From: Litoreibacter janthinus
GTDB lineage: Bacteria; Pseudomonadota; Alphaproteobacteria; Rhodobacterales; Rhodobacteraceae
Length of the DNA: 64,000 nucleotides
Assembly: GCF_900111945.1 (NCBI RefSeq)
Contig: NZ_FOYO01000001.1
Coordinates: 3,045,751 to 3,109,750, forward strand
Direction: 5' to 3'
In this document: in pieces, positions 53,893-63,724 of the stretch
How positions within the stretch are numbered: position 1 is the stretch's first letter
Layout of the letters: the number at the start of each line of letters is the position of its first letter
The notes under the pieces: generated by a model
Told to the model about the DNA's origin: nothing
Databases searched by the model: none
The model's input: the letters and a program-made list of their open reading frames with translations, nothing else
Program-made: the position numbers and the translations under genes

Positions 53893-54738
53893 ATGGATCA
53901 TTCTGGAGCAAGCCTTATCAATCTTACTCGTTATCCTATTCACAAAAAGGGCTCCGAGCGTGACGCGGTTTTGAAGAGCGCACGAGAGAACCTAGATCGC
54001 GACGGCTGCGCGGTCTTGAAGGGATTTCTGACTCAAGACGGCATCGCCGCCCTCACCGCAGAGGCCGAAAGCGTCGCAGAGAACGGGCACAAGTCCTTCA
54101 ACCGAACGAATGCCTATTTCACTAAAGATGATCCTTCCCTGCCAGCGGATGACCCCCGTCGACAGTTTTTTGACCGATCCAACGCATTCATCCCGGCGGA
54201 CAATTTCCGAAAAGACGGGGCACTGCGATCCGTCCACGATTTTGACGGGTTTGACGCATTCATTCAGGATTGCCTTCAGGAGGAAAAATTCTACCGCTAT
54301 GCCGATCCCTTGGCGGATGTGATTGTAAATATGGCCAGTGAAGGAAACGGGTTTCCTTGGCATTTCGATACCAACAATTTCACCGTGACGCTTGCGATCC
54401 AGAACGCCGACGCAGGTGGCGCATTCGAGTATGCGCCGGGCATCCGCGAGGGCGACGAGAATTTCGATGAAGTGAAGCATGTGCTGGACGGAACGTCAGA
54501 CAAGGTGACAACGCTAGAGCTTGAGCCCGGTGACCTCCAGTTGTTCAGAGGTCGCTATTCGTTGCATCGCGTCGCGCCGTTAAGGGGCGACAGGCCGCGC
54601 TATGTGGCGATTTTCTCTTACGTGGAAGAGCCGGGAATGGTTGGTAGCCCGGAACGCACGGAACAACTCTATGGACGAACGCTTCCGATCCATTGGGAGC
54701 GGCAGGCGGGGCACCGCGCGGATGCTTTCATAGACTGA
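53893..54738 (+). CDS. Fe(II)/2-oxoglutarate oxygenase related to BesD/HalD, HxD-type (predicted hydroxylase)
   Basis: The 281-residue non-heme iron oxygenase has a metal triad read as H157-x-D159 in FPWHFDTNNFTVTLAIQNAD and H225 in RYSLHRVAPLRGDRPRYVAIFSY, with R231 or R236 as 2-oxoglutarate anchor. The 68-residue spacing is close to that of the lysine halogenase BesD (H137, H204), which has Gly in place of the Asp. With Asp retained, hydroxylation of a free amino acid or similar small molecule is more likely than chlorination. Single gene with its own leader; no biosynthetic neighbours. Substrate unknown. Confidence 0.75.
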   Translation: MDHSGASLINLTRYPIHKKGSERDAVLKSARENLDRDGCAVLKGFLTQDGIAALTAEAESVAENGHKSFNRTNAYFTKDDPSLPADDPRRQFFDRSNAFIPADNFRKDGALRSVHDFDGFDAFIQDCLQEEKFYRYADPLADVIVNMASEGNGFPWHFDTNNFTVTLAIQNADAGGAFEYAPGIREGDENFDEVKHVLDGTSDKVTTLELEPGDLQLFRGRYSLHRVAPLRGDRPRYVAIFSYVEEPGMVGSPERTEQLYGRTLPIHWERQAGHRADAFID

Positions 54739-54770
54739 CCGCCCGCCCTGCGAAGCTAATATAGCGGCGT

Positions 54771-55379
54771 TTAAGCCAACAATCGTGTAACCAACGGGGC
54801 CAATGCCGTGCCGATCGCGCGCGTGTTTTCCACATCAAGGTGGAAGCCATCCAATGGCGAGGACACTGCGACGCTATTGCTGTCAAAGTACGCCGCTTCG
54901 CTGTCCTTAGCCACCTGAGCAACCAATCCGCGATACGCGTTACTGGCGTCGATCATGGTTTGGGTGATGCCCGAACTTGGCACGATGACCGGCGGGGCCA
55001 CGACCATCACCTGAGGTACCTCGCACGGTGTCCGGTAAGGATGATGACGCACGATCTCGATCAACCGCGCCATGCCACGCGCAGCCATTCCGGGGTCGAC
55101 CCCACAATAGGCATCATTTGTGCCAAGCATCACGATCACCAGATCAAGCGGCGCATGCGAATGCAGCACCGAAGGCAGCATCGCGGCACCGTTCATGTCG
55201 GCAGGGCTGACCGTCATGTCAAAGGCGGTGGTCCGTCCCCGAAGCCCGTCTGCGACGACATCAAGCCCGGTCAAGTCCGCCAGCAGCGTGGGCCAGCGGT
55301 CTGCCTTGGCATGACGCCCGCCCTCCTCAGGACACGAACCCCATGTGAGGCTGTCGCCATATGCCAGGACCGTGCGCAT
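54771..55379 (-). CDS. SGNH/GDSL hydrolase (arylesterase-like)
   Basis: The 202-residue esterase has block I GDSLTWG (S10), block III LGTND and block V DGFHLDVENTRAIG with the Asp-His pair. There is no signal peptide, so it is cytoplasmic. The layout resembles multifunctional arylesterases and acyl-CoA thioesterase I relatives. Its ATG overlaps the proS stop by one base (TGATG), so it is translationally coupled to prolyl-tRNA synthetase. Natural substrate unknown. Confidence 0.88.
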   Translation of the reverse strand: MRTVLAYGDSLTWGSCPEEGGRHAKADRWPTLLADLTGLDVVADGLRGRTTAFDMTVSPADMNGAAMLPSVLHSHAPLDLVIVMLGTNDAYCGVDPGMAARGMARLIEIVRHHPYRTPCEVPQVMVVAPPVIVPSSGITQTMIDASNAYRGLVAQVAKDSEAAYFDSNSVAVSSPLDGFHLDVENTRAIGTALAPLVTRLLA

Positions 55380-56716
55380 CAGTGAACCGCGTAGATCGCT
55401 GCGACTTTTTTGACGGCTTCTTCGGGCGACACTTCAACGCTCTCGCCTGTGCGGCGCGAGGTGAGCTCAACAACACCGTTTTTCAAACCACGCGGGCCAA
55501 CTGTAATGCGCCATGGAAGGCCGATCAGGTCCATCGTGGCAAACTTGCCGCCTGCCCGCTCATTACGGTCATCATAAAGCGGCTCGAGTCCCAAAGCGGT
55601 GAGCGACTTGTACAGCGCCTCGCAAGCCCCGTCGGCCTCTTCGTCGCCCTGCTTGAGGTTCACGATACCCACATGGAACGGCGTCACGCCTTCCGGCCAG
55701 ATGATGCCCTTGTCGTCGTGCGAAGCCTCGATGATCGCCCCTAGAAGGCGGGACACACCAATGCCGTGGCTACCCATATGCACAGGAACCTGCTTGCCGT
55801 CCGGCCCTTGCACCACGGCGTTCATCGCCTCGGAATACTTGGTGCCGAAGTAGAAAATCTGCCCGACTTCAATGCCCCGCGCAGTCTTGCGGCGCTCTTC
55901 CGGGATCGCGTTGAACAATGCTTCGTCATGGGTCTCGTCCGTGCGGGCATAGAGGTTTGTGAACTCTTCCATGACGCCCGCACATTGCTCGACATTATCG
56001 TAGTCGATGTCGCGGTCGCCGAAGGTCAGGTCGGTCACGGCGCTGTCGTAGAAAACCTCGGACTCGCCGGTATCTGCCAGCACCAGGAATTCGTGTGTAT
56101 CGTCACCACCAATCGGACCGGAATCAGCCCGCATCGGGATCGCTTGGAGGCCCATACGCTCGTAAGTACGCAAGTAGCTGACCAGATGGCGGTTATAGGC
56201 GTGCAGCGCGTCTTCCTTTGTTAAATCAAAGTTGTAGCCGTCCTTCATGTAGAATTCGCGGCCCCGCATGACGCCAAAGCGCGGGCGACGTTCGTCGCGG
56301 AATTTCCACTGGATCTGATACATGGTCAACGGCATATCTTTGTAGCTGGTCACATGGGAGCGGAAGATGTCGGTGATCAATTCCTCGGCGGTTGGCGTGA
56401 ACAGCATGTCGCGGTCATGGCGGTCTTTTATGCGCAGCATCTCTTCGCCGTAATCGTCGTAGCGACCGCTTTCGCGCCATAGGTCCGCAGATTGGATCGT
56501 CGGCATCAGCATTGGCAGGTGGCCCGCTTTCTGCTGCTCTTCATGCACAATTTTCTCGATCTTTTGCAGCACTTTGTAGCCCAGTGGCAGCCAAGAGTAG
56601 ATGCCGGCAGCGGATTGCTTGATCATACCAGCGCGCAGCATGTAGCGGTGCGACACGATCTGCGCCTCTGCGGGGGTTTCTTTCAGGACGGGGAGGAAAT
56701 AGCGGGACAGGCGCAT
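55379..56716 (-). CDS. proS: Prolyl-tRNA synthetase, short alphaproteobacterial type
   Basis: Class II synthetase of 445 residues. From ATG 56716: [46 protein letters not shown], motif 2 in [33 protein letters not shown], and motif 3 [16 protein letters not shown], then the C-terminal anticodon domain. At this length it lacks the roughly 180-residue editing insertion of the E. coli enzyme, as usual in alphaproteobacteria, so editing of alanyl-tRNA(Pro) would need a separate protein. Same order as in other Rhodobacteraceae, near lolCD. Confidence 0.96.
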   Translation of the reverse strand: MRLSRYFLPVLKETPAEAQIVSHRYMLRAGMIKQSAAGIYSWLPLGYKVLQKIEKIVHEEQQKAGHLPMLMPTIQSADLWRESGRYDDYGEEMLRIKDRHDRDMLFTPTAEELITDIFRSHVTSYKDMPLTMYQIQWKFRDERRPRFGVMRGREFYMKDGYNFDLTKEDALHAYNRHLVSYLRTYERMGLQAIPMRADSGPIGGDDTHEFLVLADTGESEVFYDSAVTDLTFGDRDIDYDNVEQCAGVMEEFTNLYARTDETHDEALFNAIPEERRKTARGIEVGQIFYFGTKYSEAMNAVVQGPDGKQVPVHMGSHGIGVSRLLGAIIEASHDDKGIIWPEGVTPFHVGIVNLKQGDEEADGACEALYKSLTALGLEPLYDDRNERAGGKFATMDLIGLPWRITVGPRGLKNGVVELTSRRTGESVEVSPEEAVKKVAAIYAVH

Positions 56717-56823
56717 GGCTTCTGGGTCTCTCTCATGAGTGGTTGCATCCGAGTTACGCCAATGCCCGCCCATTGCCAAGTTGGGGCGCAGGGATTTTCA
56801 ACATTTGTGCAATTTGTCCCTGC

Positions 56824-58347
56824 TCAGGTGACGAGCGTTTCCGCCTCAAGCGCCGATGCCAAAGAGGCAAACCGCGCCTGCGCCACTTCGCCGAACAAGG
56901 CTTTGGTATCGGGGTGCAGCTTGAGCTTCAGCAACCGCTTCTTGGGGTGCCACTTCAGCTGCCCCATCAGTTCAGGCCTTTGGACCGAGAACATCGCACC
57001 AAATCGCATAGCCTTGCCCAACACCTCAGCATCACGGAGTTCCTTCTCCGACAGAAGATCGAACAGCTCTTGAAAGTGAGTGCCGGAGCGGGAATTTTTG
57101 TAGCGGTGCAACAACGCCGTCCCAAGGAAAATGCGCCCCGGATGATCCAGACCGCCAAGGTTGGCGCGGGTCGCGTTGTCGAAACACACCTCCGCGCGGT
57201 AGTCGGGGTGCGCACGCCAGCTCACGTCATGCAAAAGGCAAGCAGCCTTAACCAATCGTATACGTTCGGGAGATGCCTTTTCAAACAAAGGTTCAATAAA
57301 GCGAAACAGAAACTTGCCGAAACCGGGAATACGGGCGTTCATCGCTTCGTCGTAACGGCAGGCCTCAATAAGCGGGTCGCGGCGTTTCAGCTCGAACGGC
57401 ATCTGCTCGTAAAGGAGCCCTTCACGAATACCGTAACTGGACACAGCCACGGATTGCGGCTTGAAGCGCTGGATCAGTGATTTGAGCACTTGCGAGGCAA
57501 TCGGCACAAGCCGCATCCGCGCCTCGGAGTTGCCAGTCATTGCCCGCAATTCGTCCACCGAGAAATTGCTGATCCATTTGACTGTTTGCAGAATGGATTT
57601 GGCGGTCATCCGGTATTCGTGAAGCACTTTAAGGGGGTAGCCCCGCCGCTCCATGTCAAGACGTGCAATGGCCCGCCATGAGCCACCAACAAGGAACAGT
57701 GTTTCATAGTCACCATCGATCTGCGCGCGAAGATCATCAATCGTTTCGTCTATCAGCGCCTTGCGCGCTTTGATGCCGCCTTTCATGCTCATCAATTTGA
57801 GCGGGCCAATCTGCGACGACACACGCCGCCCGACGACCCCTTCTCCAAGCTCTGCCAACTCCATCGACGAACCGCCGATATCGCACATCAAACCTTGTGC
57901 CTCGGGCCAGCCAAGGAATACTCCTTGTGCCGATAAACGGGCTTCTTCGACGCCTTCGGCGACCCATAGGTTCAGCCCTGTCTCGCGGGCGACCTCTGCA
58001 CGGAAATCTGGCCCGTCCGCAGCATCACGCACCGCCGCTGTTGCAACGCAAGTCATAGGCGACACGCCCATCCCCTGCGCTAAAAGTGCAAAGCGCCGCA
58101 AAGCAGCCAACGCACGGTCTCGCCCTTCCGGGTTCAAATGGCCGGTTTCCGATAAACCTGCGCCCAGCCCGGCCATGACTTTCTCGTTAAAGAAATACGC
58201 GGGACTGCGTGCGGCACCGTCGAACACAACCATCCGCACTGAGTTGGAGCCGACATCAATCGCCCCCACCCGCTTCAGCGCCTTTGACTTGGGGTCATTG
58301 AACAAGGGGCGGCCGAAAGGACCATCTTCATCGTGTTGTCCGTCCAA
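56824..58347 (-). CDS. ppx: Exopolyphosphatase (Ppx/GppA family)
   Basis: Hydrolyses inorganic polyphosphate or pppGpp. The 507-residue product has the actin-like ATPase fold at the N-terminus: VGAIDVGSNSVRMVVFDG (phosphate-1 loop, about 27-44), VAEGVEEARLSAQG, LMCDIGGSSMELAEL and LVGGSWRAIARLDM. The C-terminal part has an HD-type helical domain (AACLLHDVSWRAHPDYRAE). Polyphosphate kinase lies nearby at 59713, so both directions of polyphosphate turnover are clustered. Confidence 0.92.
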   Translation of the reverse strand: MDGQHDEDGPFGRPLFNDPKSKALKRVGAIDVGSNSVRMVVFDGAARSPAYFFNEKVMAGLGAGLSETGHLNPEGRDRALAALRRFALLAQGMGVSPMTCVATAAVRDAADGPDFRAEVARETGLNLWVAEGVEEARLSAQGVFLGWPEAQGLMCDIGGSSMELAELGEGVVGRRVSSQIGPLKLMSMKGGIKARKALIDETIDDLRAQIDGDYETLFLVGGSWRAIARLDMERRGYPLKVLHEYRMTAKSILQTVKWISNFSVDELRAMTGNSEARMRLVPIASQVLKSLIQRFKPQSVAVSSYGIREGLLYEQMPFELKRRDPLIEACRYDEAMNARIPGFGKFLFRFIEPLFEKASPERIRLVKAACLLHDVSWRAHPDYRAEVCFDNATRANLGGLDHPGRIFLGTALLHRYKNSRSGTHFQELFDLLSEKELRDAEVLGKAMRFGAMFSVQRPELMGQLKWHPKKRLLKLKLHPDTKALFGEVAQARFASLASALEAETLVT

Positions 58348-58672
58348 AGCTTGCCTCGCTCACGCTTCTTGGATTGACCCTGACCATGCGGTTAGGGCGG
58401 CAAGGCGTCAATGTGAAAGGCCATACTGCGCGGATTTAACTCCTCAAGGGCAAGTCGAGTAGTGTTCTGTCCTCTCAGTCAGCGGACTGAGCCAAAATAG
58501 GGACCAAGCGATAGAAAGCGGATAAAATGCAGTACAAGTATTGTTCGCACATTGGCCGGCTGGAACACTTTCCAAGACTAGAGCGACTTCGAGGAATATT
58601 ATCCCCTTCGCGACATTTGACACCGCTCAATTTAGACCGATATCCCGCACGAGAGTTACTCGGAGAAAAACC
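58348..58672. other. 325-bp divergent gap between ppx and the YeeE gene
   Basis: No gene seen. A promoter candidate for the YeeE gene is TTGACA (58617-58622) followed 18 bp later by TATCCC (58641-58646), with a GGAG ribosome-binding site at 58662-58665. That the -35 is consensus but the -10 is poor keeps confidence low. Confidence 0.4.
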
Positions 58673-59716
58673 ATGCTGCTGGAATCCTTTGATTGGGGGC
58701 TTGAGGCCCGCACTTTGCAACTGCTGTTCGGGCTGGGGCTTGGCCTCCTGTTCGGCATCGCGGCCCAGATTTCGCGTTTCTGCCTGCGACGTGCGGTGGC
58801 CGTCGACAGTGAGGATCGCGGGGCAGCGGGCGCGGTTTGGGTCACGGCCTTTGCCACAGCCATCGTAGCCTTTCAAGTCGCCAGCACCATGGGCTTCATC
58901 GCCATCGAAGAGCACCGCTTCCTATCCAGCGACCTTGCCGTTCTTGCTGTTATCCTTGGTGGTGCCGCATTCGGAGCGGGCATGGTGCTGACGCGTGGCT
59001 GCGTGTCGCGCCTGACCGTGCTGAGCGCCACGGGCAATCTGCGGGCAGCCACTGTGCTGCTTGTGTTTGCGATCACGGCCCACGCGATGCTCAAAGGCGT
59101 CCTGTCGCCGCTTCGGGTTGGCCTCAGCTCCTTCACTATTGATCTGCCTTTCGCGTCTTTTACCGAGCTCTCCGGCGGTGCGGCACTGAGCAGTGCGGTT
59201 GCGGTATTGGCTGCAGCGTGGCTTGTCGTCCGTTTCCGCCCGTCCTGGCGCAATGTTTTGCTGGGCGCGGTCATCGGGCTGGTGCCTGTCCTTGGCTGGG
59301 CCATCACGAGCGTTCTGCTGTTCGACGAATTCGACCCTCTGGCGATCCAGTCTGCGGCCTTCACTTTGCCTTGGGCCGACACATTGTTCTGGATCATTGC
59401 CTCTACGGCCGTGCCTGCGGGCTTTGGCACAGGCTTCCTTGGTGGCATCTTGGCCGGCAGCTTCGCGAGCGCCGCGATCCGTGGCGAGTTGCAAACCGCG
59501 TCCTTCGAGAGCGCGGCACAGACAGGGCGTTACACTTTGGGCGCTGTGTTGATGGGGTTCGGCGGCGTTTTGGCGGGCGGCTGCACCGTTGGCGCGGGCC
59601 TCAGTGGCTCTGCGGCCCTGAGTGTCGCAGCGCTTCTGGCTCTGGCAAGCATGGTCGCAGGCGCGTGGGCAACAAGCCGCGCGCTGGCCGCCACACCCGT
59701 GGCCGTTCCCGCTTAA
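58673..59716 (+). CDS. YeeE/YedE-family transporter (thiosulfate/sulfur import type)
   Basis: The 347-residue protein has about nine hydrophobic segments and the sulfur-relay cysteines of the family: RFCLRRA near residue 35, RGCVSRL near 109 and GGCTVGAGLSGSA near 305. In the thiosulfate importer TsuA such cysteines pass the substrate through the membrane. ATG 58673 with GGAG seven bases upstream is used; the open frame starts earlier without signal. No TusA-like partner gene is next to it. Lies between, and opposite to, ppx and ppk. Shares TTAA with the ppk stop. Confidence 0.87.
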   Translation: MLLESFDWGLEARTLQLLFGLGLGLLFGIAAQISRFCLRRAVAVDSEDRGAAGAVWVTAFATAIVAFQVASTMGFIAIEEHRFLSSDLAVLAVILGGAAFGAGMVLTRGCVSRLTVLSATGNLRAATVLLVFAITAHAMLKGVLSPLRVGLSSFTIDLPFASFTELSGGAALSSAVAVLAAAWLVVRFRPSWRNVLLGAVIGLVPVLGWAITSVLLFDEFDPLAIQSAAFTLPWADTLFWIIASTAVPAGFGTGFLGGILAGSFASAAIRGELQTASFESAAQTGRYTLGAVLMGFGGVLAGGCTVGAGLSGSAALSVAALLALASMVAGAWATSRALAATPVAVPA

Positions 59717-61887
59717 TCCTTGGTGTGGGTCAATTCCGGCACGTCCCCTGCCCCTGCTGAGCCTCGGCCAGACAGGGACGGGTTTTCCATAAAGAAGCGG
59801 TGGCAGTTGAAGGGGTTTTCCTGCCCTTCAACATCCGCCCGCACGTAAGAGCCGTCAGGCGACAGGATCCAGCTTTGCGCCGTATCAGCAAGGTTGGCGG
59901 CCATAATCTGGCTCATCACCTGCGCTTGCACCGTCTTGTTGGTGATCTCGACCAAAGTCTCAACGCGGCGGTTCAGATTGCGCCCCATCCAGTCCGCCGA
60001 GGATATGTAGACCTTGGCTTTCTTCGACGGCAGCCCGTGGCCATTGCCAAAACAAACGATGCGAGAATGCTCCAGAAAGCGGCCCACAATCGACTTCACG
60101 CGGATATTTTCGCTTAAGCCTTTGATACCGGGCCGCACGGCGCAGATACCGCGCACGACGAGGCTGATCTTCACCCCTGCCTGTGACGCCCGATAAAGCG
60201 CGTCAATGACGTCAGCCTCAACCACAGCATTCATCTTGGCCCAAATTTCGGCCGGTTTGCCCTCGGCGGCATATTCCGCCTCTTTGTCGATCATCTTGAT
60301 GAGCTTTTGCTTCATGCCTGTCGGAGATAGATACAGGTTCTCAAGATGCTCTGGCTGGGCGTAGCCGCCGATATAATTGAACACTTTGGTCGCGTCGCGG
60401 CCCAGGGACGCGTCGCAGGTGAACAGGCTCAGGTCAGTGTAAATGCGGGCTGTAATCGGGTGATAGTTGCCGGTCCCGTAGTGGGTGTAGGTCACAAGCG
60501 TGTCGCCTTCGCGGCGCACCACAGTGCTAATTTTGGCATGGGTCTTATAGTTGATGAACCCGTAAACCACATGCGCGCCGGAGCGTTCCAACTTACGCGA
60601 CTGGCGAATATTCGCGGCCTCGTCAAAGCGGGCTTTCAGCTCCACAAGCGCAGTGACAGACTTGCCGTTCTCTGCCGCTTCGCACAGCGCGTCCACGATG
60701 GGGCTTTCGTTTGAGGTCCGATACAGCGTCTGCTTGATCGCCACCACATTCGGATCCCGCGCGGCTTGCGCCAGAAAGCGGATGACCATGTCGAAGCTTT
60801 CGTAAGGATGATGCAGCAGCATATCTTTCTGGGTAATGGCTGCGAACATGTCGCCGTCATTGTCCTGCACCCGTTCTGGCACACGCGGGCTGAAGGGTGT
60901 CCAAAGCAGGTCCGGCGGTGCGGCGGACACCAGTTCCCCAAGATCGGACAAGCCGATCATGCCTGAGATTTCCACCACGTCATTTTCTGTAACTTCCAGC
61001 GACTTCATCACCAGATTGCGCAGCTTTGTCGGCGCGTTGGCGCTCATCTTGAGGCGCACCACCTCGCCGCGACGGCGGCGTTTCAGGGCAACCTCGAATT
61101 CGCGCACAAGATCTTCGGCCTCTTCTTCAACCTCAAGATCGCTGTCGCGCAGCAGCCGGAAGGCGCAATGGCCGGTCGGCACGTATCCCGGAAACATCTC
61201 GCTGATTTTCAACATCAGCAACTGCTCCATCGGCAAGAAGCGCATCTCGCCCGGCTCGCAGGGCATAGAAATGAACCGATCAATCTGCGCAGGGATCGGC
61301 AAAAGCGCTTGCAACGTGCGGCCGTCGGCGGGCCGCTCCATCTGCAACGCTAGGGAAAAGCCTTCATTCGGAATGAACGGGAACGGGTGCGCCGGGTCGA
61401 TTGCAAGAGGCGAAAGCACAGGGAAGACGTTCGACATAAAATAGCGATCAAGAAACTTGCGGTCCGGATCAGTCAGATCGTCTGCTTCAAGCAGCCAAAT
61501 GCCGCTGGCCTCCATCTCGTCCTTCAGGGCTTCCCAAACTACGTCCTGCTTTGTGATCAGCGCGCGGGCGTTTTCGTCGATCAGCACCAATTGCTCTTCG
61601 GGCGTGCGCCCGTCCGAGGACGGCGTGCGATTGCCCGCATTTGCCAATTCGCGAAGTCCTGCCACACGCACGGTGTAGAACTCGTCAAGGTTGGTGGAAG
61701 AAATTGCAAGAAAGCGTACGCGTTCCATCAACGGCACCCGAGGGTTCTGAGCCTCGTCCAGCACACGCCAATTGAACGCGAGCCAGCTCAGCTCGCGGTT
61801 GAAAAACCGGCTTGGCCCCTGCGTATCCAGATCGGCGATCTCGACAGGTTCGGGGTAATCGGCGGTCAGAAAGTCGGCACCACTCAT
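59713..61887 (-). CDS. ppk: Polyphosphate kinase 1
   Basis: Polymerises ATP gamma-phosphate into polyphosphate. The 724-residue product has the N-terminal domain (SRFFNRELSWLAFNWRVLDEA), VHHPYESF-like KDMLLHHPYESFD, the phosphohistidine motif YTHYGTGNYHPITARIYTDLSLFT, and the second active-site region FLEHSRIVCFGNG with YISSADWMGRNLNRRVE. ATG 61887 (MSGADFL) is preferred to an upstream GTG at 61920. In a minus-strand unit after the Hda-like gene, 81 bp apart. Confidence 0.96.
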   Translation of the reverse strand: MSGADFLTADYPEPVEIADLDTQGPSRFFNRELSWLAFNWRVLDEAQNPRVPLMERVRFLAISSTNLDEFYTVRVAGLRELANAGNRTPSSDGRTPEEQLVLIDENARALITKQDVVWEALKDEMEASGIWLLEADDLTDPDRKFLDRYFMSNVFPVLSPLAIDPAHPFPFIPNEGFSLALQMERPADGRTLQALLPIPAQIDRFISMPCEPGEMRFLPMEQLLMLKISEMFPGYVPTGHCAFRLLRDSDLEVEEEAEDLVREFEVALKRRRRGEVVRLKMSANAPTKLRNLVMKSLEVTENDVVEISGMIGLSDLGELVSAAPPDLLWTPFSPRVPERVQDNDGDMFAAITQKDMLLHHPYESFDMVIRFLAQAARDPNVVAIKQTLYRTSNESPIVDALCEAAENGKSVTALVELKARFDEAANIRQSRKLERSGAHVVYGFINYKTHAKISTVVRREGDTLVTYTHYGTGNYHPITARIYTDLSLFTCDASLGRDATKVFNYIGGYAQPEHLENLYLSPTGMKQKLIKMIDKEAEYAAEGKPAEIWAKMNAVVEADVIDALYRASQAGVKISLVVRGICAVRPGIKGLSENIRVKSIVGRFLEHSRIVCFGNGHGLPSKKAKVYISSADWMGRNLNRRVETLVEITNKTVQAQVMSQIMAANLADTAQSWILSPDGSYVRADVEGQENPFNCHRFFMENPSLSGRGSAGAGDVPELTHTKD

Positions 61888-61968
61888 AGGAAGCGTCTTG
61901 ATTTGAGAATGTAACGTCACGATGACGAATGTGAGGATAATGCGCGGCGCTGTCCAGTGAGCACGCGG

Positions 61969-62640
61969 CTAAAGGTCGACAATCTCGGCCAAAACATCAC
62001 GGGCCAGACCTTTGCCGATGGGGCGTTTCTCGGACAAGGCACGAGCGTCTATGGCTTCCACAAAGCTGCGCACCGCGTCAAAACTGCGCGGCAGCCGTGG
62101 CAGGATGTAGCTGAGCAGATCAGGCTTCAGAGCGATTTGACGGTCAGAGAACATTTTCATCACCAAGGCCATCAGAAGCGCGTCGTCCAGCGCTTCGAGT
62201 GTGGCAAGGGATGTCCCTTCCATACGGCTTTTGAGATCTGCGACGGCGAAATCCAAGCGCGCAGGCGCAATGGCTGATGTGATCAAGAGCGGATGCCCCC
62301 CCTCCTGCATAAGATTGTGCAGATGGAAGGCTTGGGTCTCCTTGGCACGATCGCCCACGATCAGATGCAGGTCTTCGACCACCAAAGGGCCTTGGGCCAG
62401 CGCCATCGGGTCATCAAGCGCATCAGCCCCAACGACGCGCGCGCCGGCCTCATGTGCCCAGACCATTGCAAGGTGGGTTTTCCCCGATCCGGGCGGCCCG
62501 ATCAGGACCATCTTGTTCAACGGCCAATCAGCCCAGCTTTCGACAGCGGCAACCGCCAGCGCGTTTGCGCCGGACACAAAATAATCGTCGCGGCCCAGCG
62601 CTTCTTTCGCGGGCAATGAAAAGGCCAGTTGCTCGGGCAT
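61969..62640 (-). CDS. hda: DnaA/Hda-family regulatory ATPase
   Basis: The 223-residue AAA+ protein is like the central and short C-terminal parts of DnaA, as in Hda/HdaA that inactivates DnaA after initiation. Visible are an N-terminal clamp-binding-like start (MPEQLAFSLP, an EQLAFSL element as in beta-clamp-binding Hda), Walker A GPPGSGKT (near 49-56), Walker B LVVEDLHLI and the sensor SRMEGTSLATLEALDD. ATG 62640 lies 4 bp after the AI-2E permease stop, so the genes are coupled. Diverged from E. coli Hda. Confidence 0.87.
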   Translation of the reverse strand: MPEQLAFSLPAKEALGRDDYFVSGANALAVAAVESWADWPLNKMVLIGPPGSGKTHLAMVWAHEAGARVVGADALDDPMALAQGPLVVEDLHLIVGDRAKETQAFHLHNLMQEGGHPLLITSAIAPARLDFAVADLKSRMEGTSLATLEALDDALLMALVMKMFSDRQIALKPDLLSYILPRLPRSFDAVRSFVEAIDARALSEKRPIGKGLARDVLAEIVDL

Positions 62641-62644
62641 GGGG

Positions 62645-63724
62645 CTATTCAGTGCCTTCCGGCGTCTCGTCGTTGTCCAGCCCCTTATAGAGCCGGCTTG
62701 TGCGATACTGCTCCGCACCGAAGCGTGCCACCACGCCCAAGGCGGCAGCGACAGGAACGGCGACCAGCATCCCGACAAAACCAAAGAGCGTGCCGAATAC
62801 GGATAGTGAGAACATCAGCCAGACCGGATGCAGCCCCACGCTTTCGCCCACGAGTTTCGGTGTGAGCACATTACCTTCAAGAAATTGACCCGCCACGAAA
62901 ACAGCAGCCACAGCGCCGATCATTGCAGGCTCCCCCCAGAACTGGAACAGCGCCAAGCCAACGGCCAATACACCGCCGATCACGGCGCCGATGTAGGGGA
63001 TAAACGAGATCAGGCCCGCGATGAACCCGACAACGAGACCAAATTGCAGCCCCACGAGCATGAGGCCAACGGCGTAAAAGACGCCCAAAATTGTGCAGAC
63101 AGTCAATTGCCCGCGCACGAAGCTAGCGAGTGTTTTGTCGATATCCGCCGCGATCTTGCGAACCTGTGGGGCATGGTCCCGCGGCAAAAGCGTGTCGATC
63201 TTGGCAATCAGGTTGTCCCAGTCGAGCAGCATGTAAAACGCCACGACGGGCACCACGACGATGAACACCACCGCGTTGATAACGCCCAAGGCCGAGGAGA
63301 ACACGCTTTTGGCGAACGCCCCACCGCGTTCCTGAATGGTCGCACCAATGGACGCAAGCGACTGGCGCAGTGTGGAATTCGCATCGCCCAGATCAGGAAA
63401 CCGCTCGGACAGGAAGTCGCGCAGCCGCGCAAACAAATCCGGCGCGCTTTCGAACAATCCTGCGGCCTGACTGACAATCATCGGCACGATGAGCACGGCC
63501 AGAAGGATGAATACGAAGAGCGCAATAAGGCTGATGATTGTGGTGGCAACCACGCGACTGGCGCCCATACGTTCCAACCGGTCCGCCATAGGGTCAAGCC
63601 CGTAAGCGATCGCACCGCCCACGATGAACGGCAGCATCACATCGCCAAGATACCAAAGCGCAACTAAGAACACCGCCGTCGCGATGCCCCAATATTTTGC
63701 CTGTTCTCGGACTGGTAGCGCCAT
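62645..63724 (-). CDS. AI-2E-family (PerM/YdgG-type) transporter
   Basis: The 359-residue protein has about eight helices: an N-terminal pair, a long amphipathic middle (about 95-165), then clustered C-terminal helices with LQFGLVVGFIAGLISFIPYIGAVIGGVLAVGLALFQFWG and GNVLTPKLVGESVGLHPVWLMFSLSVFGTLFGFVGMLVAVPVAA, the family signature. Members export AI-2 or act in Na/H exchange; the role here is unclear. ATG 63724 has AGAGGG six bases upstream; ATG 63730 overlaps that site and is rejected. Confidence 0.9.
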   Translation of the reverse strand: MALPVREQAKYWGIATAVFLVALWYLGDVMLPFIVGGAIAYGLDPMADRLERMGASRVVATTIISLIALFVFILLAVLIVPMIVSQAAGLFESAPDLFARLRDFLSERFPDLGDANSTLRQSLASIGATIQERGGAFAKSVFSSALGVINAVVFIVVVPVVAFYMLLDWDNLIAKIDTLLPRDHAPQVRKIAADIDKTLASFVRGQLTVCTILGVFYAVGLMLVGLQFGLVVGFIAGLISFIPYIGAVIGGVLAVGLALFQFWGEPAMIGAVAAVFVAGQFLEGNVLTPKLVGESVGLHPVWLMFSLSVFGTLFGFVGMLVAVPVAAALGVVARFGAEQYRTSRLYKGLDNDETPEGTE

